Source: Eggerthellaceae bacterium
GTDB taxonomy: Bacteria; Actinomycetota; Coriobacteriia; Coriobacteriales; Eggerthellaceae
Assembly (NCBI GenBank): GCA_017431165.1
Contig: JAFRLO010000040.1
Coordinates: forward strand, 1 to 64,000
Reading direction: 5' to 3'
DNA length: 64,000 nt
The notes beneath the pieces were generated by a model. It was given only the letters and a program-made list of their open reading frames with translations. It was not told where the DNA came from and did no database searches. This document shows, piece by piece, positions 7,085-14,879 of the stretch. Each line of letters begins with the position of its first letter. Within the stretch, counting starts at the first letter, position 1. The position numbers and the translations under genes were made by a program.

Positions 7085-9793
7085 TTACAAGCTGCGATCG
7101 ACCGCGCCGCCATTGAAGATGGCACGTGGCAAAACGTTCGCCTTCGGCTTAGCAACGTGCGCTACCACGGCGCGGAATTCCACATCCTCGTTGCTCTCAA
7201 CCGCATCAACAGTATACCCTTGGATATACCCATCTGTCGGATTGACCTTGTGGACGTCACGATAACTCAAACCGACCATGGAGAATCCCGCTTCAGCAAG
7301 CATAGCCTCGAATTCCTCTTGGCTTAATGCCGATTGCACGCTATTGCCCATCGCACGGGCTTTGGCAACGACATCCTTATCGCGAGGACCCGTCGCAACA
7401 ACCGTTTCGCAAATCAACATGCCGCCGAAACGCAGCACGCGGAAAATCTCACGAATCGCCTGCTTCGTATCATATGCCAAGTTCAGGATGCTATTGGTAA
7501 AGACGAGATCCATGCTGTTTTCACGCAGGCCGAGCGATGCGAGATCCTCGGGGAAGCCCCAATGGAATTCCATGTTGCTCTCGGGAAGACCAGAATCCTG
7601 CCAAGCACGATCCATGTCGCGCATTGCCTCGTTGATATGCTCACGGGACCAATCGATACCCACGACATGACCCGTAATGCCTACACGATCAGAAAGTTTG
7701 AAAACGCCTCGACCGCGACGGCAGCCGATGTCGAGGATCATCTTGCCCGTCAAGAACTCGGGAAGTGTCATCTTGCACATGCTATTGAAACCGTATTCGA
7801 AGGTTTTGTTAGCGTAATAGGATACGAGCTTGTCATGATATGCCTGTGTACCGACCGCTGCTTCCGGTTCGGGGTCGCTCGTTGGCTCGCCCGTCTCCAC
7901 TATCGCAGGTTCAACCGATTCTGGTTCGGAGAACTCCGCAACTATCTCGTCGACTGCAGCCTTCACTTCGTAAACCGCCTCGGAGATTATCTCTTCGATC
8001 TTCGCGCTCTCCGGAGAGGGAGCCTCGTCTACGACAGATGCCATGACGGTTCCCCCCTCATCAGCCTCAGGCACTTTTTTCTCAACAGGCGCCACAGGCA
8101 CAGGCGGCACTGGCTCTGGCTTACGTTCTTGCGAGACCTTTTCCGCTCCGTCTTCGCTCGAAGGTGCTGCATGGCGAGCATGGTTTGCTGATTTGCCTGG
8201 TGAAAGCGAGATCGGTACGACGTTTATGCCAGACCCTCCTTGAGAGCCCAAGCCCAACGGGTCTTGCTTCGCCTCGGCCGTTGCTGTGATGCGCTCCATG
8301 GGAAGCTCGCTGATGCGCTCGGCGATCTTCTGACGGTTATCCTCGACCAGAAGATCCTGATTGTGCGCGAAGTAGCTGTCGCTTCCGAAACGATTGAGGA
8401 ACTTCATCGTCGTAGTGCGCGCGGTCAGCTCGGTCACGAACACCAATAGCTCGCGCTTCTGGTTGAACGCCTCGTCGATGAACGCGAATGCGTTGTCCAA
8501 ACGAAGTTGCGCATCCTCGATATCCTGATTCAGGTTCTCGGCATGATGACGATACACCTGGTTGATCGTTGCGTAATCCTGGTAGTTCTCCCCCGCAGCC
8601 GTAGTCGACATCATCTCACGCAAGACGCCGTCGGCAAGTCGCAAGCTGCGCGTCGCTTGCGCAGATGCGGTACCGATGTCCTTGCTATGAGCGAGCCTAC
8701 CCTCTATCTGCTGAGCTGCATTGCTCACATAAGCGAACAGGTCATCACCTGTGCGCATCTTCTCCTTCAAGTCGGAAAGACCCTCGCGCACCATGTTGAG
8801 CGCCTCGTCCTTCTTCACGATTTCGAACATGTCGCCGCCCAGCGAATCGAGCAACAGCCCGAGCAAAGCCAAGCGCTCATCGAAGCGCGCGGCCTGCGCG
8901 CGCTCCACGATGGAGGCGTCCACGTTACCTGCCAGGATTTCATCGATCTGATAGTCCGACCGATATTTGTTGAACAAGTCGTAATACGCTGCGAATCGCT
9001 CGGCAATCTCCGCATCCTGCAGGAATTGTTCGACAAGCGCCGCGTTCACCGGCGTTTCCTGCTGCTCGAACAGCGTGATGGTCTTAGCCAAATCCTCCCA
9101 GCCACGAGCCGTTACGAAGCTCTTGCCGCCAAGCTTCGCCTCGACCATATAGAAATCGCTATGGCGAACCTCGAGATACGAGGTAACTGCCGGGTGCAAA
9201 CCTTGGTCGAGCGCGTAACTCTTCCATGCAGCATAATCCGGCTCGATGTCGATACGACGTAGACGATCCATGGTAACGATATCGAACTCATGCACCGAAC
9301 GGTTATATTCGGGAGGATTGCCTGCGCACACCACGATCCAGTCCTCGGGAATGCTATGGCGACCGAAGGTTTTGAATTGCAGAAACTGCAGCATGCTCGG
9401 ATAAAGCGTCTCCGAAACGCAATTGATCTCGTCGAGGAAGAGGATGCCCTTTTTAAGCCCCGTCTTCTCCATGTAATCGTACATGGATGCGATGATCTCG
9501 CTCATGGTGTATTCGGAGACATCGAATTCCACATCACCGTACTTCTTGTGCTCGATGAACGGCAATCCGAGTGCGCTTTGGCGCGTATGATGGGTCATCG
9601 AATACGAGACGAGTCCGATGCCCATCTCGGATGCCACCTGCTCGACGATTGCCGTCTTGCCGATGCCGGGTGCTCCAATCAAGAACAACGGACGCTGATG
9701 CGCGACATCGATGCAATAGGCGCCGGTGTCGTCCTTGCTCATGTACGCACGGACGGTTTCGGTGATTTGGTTCTTTGCTTCAGAGATGTTCAT
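7085..9793 (-). CDS. MoxR-like AAA+ ATPase fused to an ArsM-like methyltransferase
   Basis: A 902-aa two-enzyme fusion. Residues about 1-300 form a MoxR/dynein-type AAA+ ATPase: Walker A GAPGIGKT (40-47), Walker B ILFLDE (117-122), sensor AGNP (157-160) and Arg residues near 178-180. A helical region and a Pro/Glu-rich linker (about 520-640) follow. The C-terminus (about 645-880) is a SAM-dependent methyltransferase with DIGCRRGRG and VGIDWS. It resembles arsenite methyltransferases around TNSILNL and the GNSVQSAL segment. The Cys expected at both ArsM arsenic-binding sites is Ser here (768 and 818), so arsenic is an unlikely substrate. It is preceded by a VWA gene (6 bp) and an LRR gene. ATPase confidence is high; the methyl acceptor is unknown. 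Confidence 0.85.
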   Translation of the reverse strand: MNISEAKNQITETVRAYMSKDDTGAYCIDVAHQRPLFLIGAPGIGKTAIVEQVASEMGIGLVSYSMTHHTRQSALGLPFIEHKKYGDVEFDVSEYTMSEIIASMYDYMEKTGLKKGILFLDEINCVSETLYPSMLQFLQFKTFGRHSIPEDWIVVCAGNPPEYNRSVHEFDIVTMDRLRRIDIEPDYAAWKSYALDQGLHPAVTSYLEVRHSDFYMVEAKLGGKSFVTARGWEDLAKTITLFEQQETPVNAALVEQFLQDAEIAERFAAYYDLFNKYRSDYQIDEILAGNVDASIVERAQAARFDERLALLGLLLDSLGGDMFEIVKKDEALNMVREGLSDLKEKMRTGDDLFAYVSNAAQQIEGRLAHSKDIGTASAQATRSLRLADGVLREMMSTTAAGENYQDYATINQVYRHHAENLNQDIEDAQLRLDNAFAFIDEAFNQKRELLVFVTELTARTTTMKFLNRFGSDSYFAHNQDLLVEDNRQKIAERISELPMERITATAEAKQDPLGLGSQGGSGINVVPISLSPGKSANHARHAAPSSEDGAEKVSQERKPEPVPPVPVAPVEKKVPEADEGGTVMASVVDEAPSPESAKIEEIISEAVYEVKAAVDEIVAEFSEPESVEPAIVETGEPTSDPEPEAAVGTQAYHDKLVSYYANKTFEYGFNSMCKMTLPEFLTGKMILDIGCRRGRGVFKLSDRVGITGHVVGIDWSREHINEAMRDMDRAWQDSGLPESNMEFHWGFPEDLASLGLRENSMDLVFTNSILNLAYDTKQAIREIFRVLRFGGMLICETVVATGPRDKDVVAKARAMGNSVQSALSQEEFEAMLAEAGFSMVGLSYRDVHKVNPTDGYIQGYTVDAVESNEDVEFRAVVAHVAKPKANVLPRAIFNGGAVDRSL

Positions 9794-9799
9794 AAACGA

Positions 9800-11491
9800 T
9801 TACTCCTTTAACGTAGCGATATCGTCTTCATCCAAGATTATCTTCAATGCCCATGGTGGAACACGAGGGTGATTCACTTTCGGGTCTAAGAATACGAATG
9901 CCGTATCATAGTCAGGTGCCTTCTCCGGGAAGATGCCGTAGCCATCTGTAAAGTAGATCAATCCTCTCAGATTGATGAATTCTTTTTTCTCGATGAGTTT
10001 ATCCACATACTCGAATACGGGTCTGAAATCGGTTCCTCCGAAGCCGCGGATTTGGACGTTGTCAGCATATTCGCTCATCTCATCGAGTGAAGTGATGACC
10101 GTATCCAGCTGAACGCGCGCATCGCATTGGATGATATGGATATTAACGCGATGGTCGAACTGGTTGGCATCGCCAAGTATCTCGCAGGTGCGCGATACGA
10201 AGGCTTTCACCAAGTCTCCCGAACATGAGCCAGACGTGTCGATGGCGATGGCGAATTCACGCACGCGATTGCATTCCTGGTATTCGAGCGGCTCAATGAG
10301 CGGCATGTTGCCGTACAGGTCAAGACCGTACGTATAGAAGATGTAGTCGAACTCGTCATGGTTGACTTGGATGTCTTCCGCCAATACGCAGAAACGCTGA
10401 AGGAAGTCGCGGTAGTTCACGCGACGACGGTTGGCAACGGCAAGATTCAACAGAAACATGCCGGCTTCGTCACCCATCTGGTGCGCAAAGGTCTCGAGGT
10501 CAACCTCCAACTGCTTTGCGATCTCCTCCCACTGTCGAGCGATCTCCTCTTCGTCGAAATCCTCTTCGTCCTCATCGAGGCCGCCGTTGAGCGCATCGAG
10601 CACGTCTTCGAGAGAAAGCTCTCCATCGTTTTCGGCCGTATCTTCCCTCTCGTCGTCTTCGTCTTGAGAGGAGTCTGAGTCCTGACTTTCCTGATTGGGA
10701 GAAGCATCATCATCTTGCGATCCTTGACCGCCATCGCTCTCTTCGACCGTATCGACGGATAGCTCTTTGACTTCTTGGTTTTGGATTGGATCTTCGTCGG
10801 GATCGGGTTCGCCATCGGGATTCGGTTCGCCCTTTTTCGCGTTATTCGCCCAATAATCATGGGAATCGCGGATGAATATCTCCTCCAGTTGGCGCATGTA
10901 CAGAGGACTCAGTCCCATTTCCTTCGCTGTAGCGAAGCTACTTCCGGCATCCGCGAAAGCGCGGTAAAGGTTCTGTGGTGTGATGCGTCCGATATGCTCG
11001 GATAAATACTCGATTGCCTCTTTGGCTGCTGCATCGTATGCGCCAGGGAAACGCCGTGAGCACATCTCGACGGCAATGCTCTCGACCACGATATCGCACG
11101 CAAGACCCCACGAATAGGCATCCGTATGCTCGACATCGAGCGGATGGCGGAACACGCAATGCAAAAGCGTGTGGAGATAGTCGCGGATCGTCTCGTTCGG
11201 CGAACTCTCGAAACGCATGATGAGTGCAGAAGGAGAGAAGAACATATCGCGCCCGTTGCTGCCGAGTGCCACATACGAGTAGGCGATGCGGAATGGCAAC
11301 TGCCACAAGGCGCGATCGAGGAAGCGGAATGCCATCATGAGCGAGATGCGGCAATCTTTGAGAATTTCGACGCACAGTTCGAGAATGCGTTCATCCAGCT
11401 CTGCAGACCCCACGATGTAATCGTGGTCGGTGCGTTTGAGCACAAACGAAGGGTCCTGCATTGCGGTCGTATTGCCGAGAGCCGATGCCAT
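9800..11491 (-). CDS. VWA-domain protein, DUF2201-type partner of a MoxR ATPase
   Basis: A 563-aa protein without signal peptide or membrane segment. The N-terminal half (about 1-200) resembles the putative metallopeptidase/DUF2201 region found in VWA proteins encoded beside MoxR ATPases. The middle (about 225-310) is a strongly acidic Asp/Glu/Ser stretch. The C-terminal VWA domain has an intact MIDAS start AIDTSGS (Asp418), a later GGTDF and IYFTDGYG. MoxR/VWA pairs are thought to act as remodelling or metal-insertion machines, by analogy with magnesium chelatase. The chosen ATG at 11491 starts just after the stop of the LRR gene; an upstream in-frame ATG at 11515 would overlap that gene. 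Confidence 0.87.
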   Translation of the reverse strand: MASALGNTTAMQDPSFVLKRTDHDYIVGSAELDERILELCVEILKDCRISLMMAFRFLDRALWQLPFRIAYSYVALGSNGRDMFFSPSALIMRFESSPNETIRDYLHTLLHCVFRHPLDVEHTDAYSWGLACDIVVESIAVEMCSRRFPGAYDAAAKEAIEYLSEHIGRITPQNLYRAFADAGSSFATAKEMGLSPLYMRQLEEIFIRDSHDYWANNAKKGEPNPDGEPDPDEDPIQNQEVKELSVDTVEESDGGQGSQDDDASPNQESQDSDSSQDEDDEREDTAENDGELSLEDVLDALNGGLDEDEEDFDEEEIARQWEEIAKQLEVDLETFAHQMGDEAGMFLLNLAVANRRRVNYRDFLQRFCVLAEDIQVNHDEFDYIFYTYGLDLYGNMPLIEPLEYQECNRVREFAIAIDTSGSCSGDLVKAFVSRTCEILGDANQFDHRVNIHIIQCDARVQLDTVITSLDEMSEYADNVQIRGFGGTDFRPVFEYVDKLIEKKEFINLRGLIYFTDGYGIFPEKAPDYDTAFVFLDPKVNHPRVPPWALKIILDEDDIATLKE

Positions 11492-11492
11492 G

Positions 11493-13442
11493 CTACAAAT
11501 CCTCCACCACGGCACGCTTCGTCGAGAAACGCTTATGCTGCTCGTTGAGCAGGTAGCTCACGAGCTTGACGTCTTTCTGCTCACCGAGCAAGTCGATGAC
11601 CCTTGCAATATTCTGCTCGTTGATGAAACCGAGATCGACCAGCATCTTAATGAATTGGATATCGTTCTGCCTGCTGCATGCGATGATGAATTCATCCATG
11701 TGCCGCTCGACGCTTTTCACGAACATGTCGCGACCCGATTCGTCAAGGAAACGCCCGTCGGTCAGGCGCAGAAGAATCAATCCCGTACGCTCGATGGTCT
11801 GATAGCAATGGCGAATGCTCAAGTCAGCAAAGGCGAAGATGGTCGCCGGATCCATTATCGAGGTGTTCTTCTTCACGATTCCATCAGGGGTCTTTCCTCT
11901 CGGAACCAAATCCTCATCGCCCGCACCCGCAGTCGTCGGACCACCGAATGCTTGAGAGAAGCACTGTCCGCTATACGAGGAAGATGGGAAATGCGACGAG
12001 GGGAAATATGCCTCGTATCGATGCTCGACACCATCTATGTCGTTCGTCACGATGGTCACGCGAGGGACCACCGCAGAAATGAAAAATGCACCGAGTCCAA
12101 CACCGAGGATGTCGGTATGTACGGTCAAATGGGTTATCGAATCAACCCCTCCGAAGCAGAAGCCGTCGATGTAGATGACCCTTCGGGGAATCACCACGTC
12201 GGTCTGCGGTCCGACGTATACGACGGCATGGTCGCCCTCCTCGTCGCGGCGGCATAAAATCCCCGACTCCATATAGAACAATTCGTTTTCGGGATCGACC
12301 TCGATATCATGCAAGGTCGGTTGCGAAAGCGAGCTGCCACGGCTACAGGTGGAAAGCCCGTACATGCCCAGATACTGGAACCCCGCCGGAATGCGGAAGT
12401 TTGTGAGCGCTGTGCTGCGAAACGCCTCCTCGCCAATTGCAGTTAGGCTGTCAGGAACGACGATGTATTTAAGGCTTCGACAAAATTTGAACGAAGCGTT
12501 GCCGATTGTCTGCAAGCCCTCGGGTAACACGAGGCTTGCAATCGAGGGATGGTACAAAAACGCGCGGTCGGCAATGCGAAGCGTGCCGGGCATCACGATG
12601 TAATTGACGACTGAAAGCCCGAGCATCTCAACGAGGACAAGACCCTTGGTCGCCTTGCGGTACAAACCACCTTGGACGTCCGCTATAAACGGCGAGCCAA
12701 ATCCGAACGAAAGCGCTCCGAAAAGGCCGTTATCGACAAGCGGTGTCTGCCTGAACACTTCCCTACCCATTTTGACAACAGAGCCGGGAATCCGGATGCT
12801 TTCGATTGCGGTACCGTAGAAAGCTCCTTCACCAATGGAAGCAAGGCCGTCATTGAGATTGACGGTCTTAAGGCTCGCACAGTGGAAGAAGGCCTTCATC
12901 CCAAGGTTGCGCAAAGAAGGCGGCGCATCGAAAGACTTGATCTTCGTATTCGAGAATGCGAATCCGCCGATGCTTTCGAGTTCTTGACTTAAACCTATCG
13001 CTTCAAGATGCAGACAGCGATCGAATGCATGCCCTCCTAAATCCCGCACATGCTTGGGAAGCACCACTGAATTGAGGTTTTGCGAATGCGAACACACATG
13101 AGGAGCAAGCACAGTGACGACGCAGTCATCGATCTCATCGGGGAAAATGACTGCCTCCCGATCGGTTATGCACGCATCGATGCACACAGTGCCGTCTTCG
13201 AGCACGTGTGCCTCATAGCGCACGCCCTCATCATCGACCGTGAATTTCGAACCCCGATCGGACTTGTTGACCTGCGTATGAACCTTTGATGCTGAAGCGC
13301 CAGGAGGCGCAACGGAAATGTTGTTCACAGATAGCGCTTTCGCGGATTCACGCGTGACGAGCTCCTTGATGCCGACACCGCGCACAAGCTGCGCAGCAGC
13401 AGAGACCTGGCTGAACTGTTTATCCAAACCGTTTTCCACCAT
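11493..13442 (-). CDS. Intracellular leucine-rich-repeat (LRR_5/BspA-type) protein
   Basis: A 649-aa protein with a run of BspA-type repeats in roughly residues 120-430. Recurrent patterns are LxxVxLPxxLxxIGxxAFxxC, for example SIGEGAFYGTAIESIRIPGSV, IGNASFKFCRSLKYIVVPDS and IGEEAFRSTAL. No signal peptide or membrane segment is seen, unlike surface BspA proteins, so it is probably cytoplasmic and may be a recognition scaffold. The C-terminal 120 residues are helical, with an ankyrin-like look (FIIACSRQNDIQFIKMLVDLGFINEQN). It is the first gene of the LRR-VWA-AAA/methyltransferase set, and its stop is adjacent to the VWA start. Precise role unknown. Confidence 0.85.
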   Translation of the reverse strand: MVENGLDKQFSQVSAAAQLVRGVGIKELVTRESAKALSVNNISVAPPGASASKVHTQVNKSDRGSKFTVDDEGVRYEAHVLEDGTVCIDACITDREAVIFPDEIDDCVVTVLAPHVCSHSQNLNSVVLPKHVRDLGGHAFDRCLHLEAIGLSQELESIGGFAFSNTKIKSFDAPPSLRNLGMKAFFHCASLKTVNLNDGLASIGEGAFYGTAIESIRIPGSVVKMGREVFRQTPLVDNGLFGALSFGFGSPFIADVQGGLYRKATKGLVLVEMLGLSVVNYIVMPGTLRIADRAFLYHPSIASLVLPEGLQTIGNASFKFCRSLKYIVVPDSLTAIGEEAFRSTALTNFRIPAGFQYLGMYGLSTCSRGSSLSQPTLHDIEVDPENELFYMESGILCRRDEEGDHAVVYVGPQTDVVIPRRVIYIDGFCFGGVDSITHLTVHTDILGVGLGAFFISAVVPRVTIVTNDIDGVEHRYEAYFPSSHFPSSSYSGQCFSQAFGGPTTAGAGDEDLVPRGKTPDGIVKKNTSIMDPATIFAFADLSIRHCYQTIERTGLILLRLTDGRFLDESGRDMFVKSVERHMDEFIIACSRQNDIQFIKMLVDLGFINEQNIARVIDLLGEQKDVKLVSYLLNEQHKRFSTKRAVVEDL

Positions 13443-13505
13443 ACTCCCCTTGTATCACGCGCATGCCCTGCCTGTTTTCCTAAGGATATAACAGATGTGC
13501 TTTCC

Positions 13506-14600
13506 TTAATAATATCGATAATATGCCGCGCATGAGCCTTCGGAGGACACCATACAAGGTCCGACAGGATTCTCGGGCGAACATACCGTACGGAATAAAG
13601 GACATTCGCTCGGGGCCATGATACCGCGCAAAACGTCGCCGCAGCGACAACCCTTTGGGTCTTGCGTGGGTTCGACGACAGGCTTGAAGCGGCGCACCGC
13701 ATCGAAATCGGCATATTGCTCACGGATGCGATATCCCGAACCATCGATCATACCGAGTCCGCGCCAGAGTGCTGGACAGGTCTCGAACACCTCGTCGATA
13801 GCGGCACGCGCAATGGGATTTCCCTGCGGCATCACACCACGAGCATAGGCGATTTCGATTTCAGCGCGACCTTCGTGCAGCTGACGCAGAAGCATCGCGA
13901 TGCCCTGCAATACATCGACCGCCTCGAAGCCGGTAATCACGCCGGGGATGCCATACTGTTCTGCCAGGAAGCGATACGGTTCGATGCCGATGATGGTGCT
14001 CACGTGACCGGGAAGGATGAGGGCATCGAGCTTGAGCTTCGGATCGTTGATGATCGCCTCAAGGGCGCCTGGCATATTCTTATGAGCTGTGAACACGCTG
14101 AAATTGGTTAGTTTCGCATCGGCAGCACGCTTGATAGCGCGCGCAACAAGCGGCGTCGTGGTCTCAAAACCGACACCGACGAATACGACTTGCCGTTCAG
14201 GATGCTCCTGAGCAAACCTAAGCGCATCAAGCGGTGAATATACGATTTCGACCGAGCGTCCTTTTGCTTGCTCTTTGAGAAGCGAGGATGTCGAACCGGG
14301 CACACGCGTCATATCTCCGAAAGTCGTGATGGTAACCCCATCGATCCGCGCAAGCGCGATGACCGTATCGATATCGCGATTCGACGTCACGCACACCGGG
14401 CATCCTGGACCAGAGCTCAAACGAATGCCCGATGGCATCAAGTCACGGATGCCGTTGCGAGCGATAGCGACCGTATGCGTGCCGCACACTTCCATGAGCG
14501 TCGCTTGCTTCGGCGCGTATGCCTCGATGGCGGAGATAAGCCCCCGAGCAAGCGTCGGGTCTTTGAAAGATGCGAAAGGAGTATCGAGAGCGCTCATCAT
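13506..14600 (-). CDS. hypD: Hydrogenase maturation protein HypD
   Basis: Iron-sulfur scaffold that, with HypC, assembles the Fe(CN)2CO moiety of [NiFe]-hydrogenase. The 364-aa product contains MEVCGTHT, GPGCPVCVT with thiol residues, GVGFETTTP and GHVSTIIG, plus a Cys-rich C-terminus (CRCGDVLRG, SECPLF, CSPENP, SCAAYY) that binds the [4Fe-4S] cluster. It lies 8 bp after hypC on the same strand and ends 63 bp before the LRR gene. Structural hydrogenase genes are not in the window. Confidence 0.97.
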   Translation of the reverse strand: MMSALDTPFASFKDPTLARGLISAIEAYAPKQATLMEVCGTHTVAIARNGIRDLMPSGIRLSSGPGCPVCVTSNRDIDTVIALARIDGVTITTFGDMTRVPGSTSSLLKEQAKGRSVEIVYSPLDALRFAQEHPERQVVFVGVGFETTTPLVARAIKRAADAKLTNFSVFTAHKNMPGALEAIINDPKLKLDALILPGHVSTIIGIEPYRFLAEQYGIPGVITGFEAVDVLQGIAMLLRQLHEGRAEIEIAYARGVMPQGNPIARAAIDEVFETCPALWRGLGMIDGSGYRIREQYADFDAVRRFKPVVEPTQDPKGCRCGDVLRGIMAPSECPLFRTVCSPENPVGPCMVSSEGSCAAYYRYY

Positions 14601-14608
14601 GACGGCCT

Positions 14609-14848
14609 TTATGCGAAGAGGTCTTCGCCAGCAAGCTGTGGCAGCTCCTTGATGAGCTCAATGGTCTCGAGAGCGTAATCCGCATCGACGACCTCGATTG
14701 CGAAACCTGCATGAACGAGCACGTAATCGCCTAAACCGGCTTGAGGTGTAAGATCAAGTGCAACCTCTCGGGTAACACCGAGAATGTCGACCGTCGCAAG
14801 ACTATCCTCACCGATCTCGATGATCTTTCCCGGTATCGCAAGGCACAT
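14609..14848 (-). CDS. hypC: Hydrogenase maturation chaperone HypC
   Basis: Small chaperone (79 aa) that partners HypD and carries the iron centre to the hydrogenase large subunit. The N-terminal MCLAIPGKI with the essential Cys2 is diagnostic, followed by GDYVLVHAGFAIE, another family signature. It lies between hypF (31 bp upstream) and hypD (8 bp downstream) and is clearly part of the same transcript. Confidence 0.97.
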   Translation of the reverse strand: MCLAIPGKIIEIGEDSLATVDILGVTREVALDLTPQAGLGDYVLVHAGFAIEVVDADYALETIELIKELPQLAGEDLFA

Positions 14849-14879
14849 AGAGCTGATCCTTCTATCTTGTGTTTAGTAA

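Noticed and set aside
7334-8191. A 285-codon open frame on the plus strand
   Set aside because: It is antisense to the AAA-methyltransferase gene, its translation is rich in His/Arg/Cys with no domain, and it arises from the GC-biased codon pattern of the real gene.
11430-12257. A 275-codon plus-strand open frame
   Set aside because: Antisense to the end of the LRR gene and start of the VWA gene; no ribosome site and no recognisable domain.
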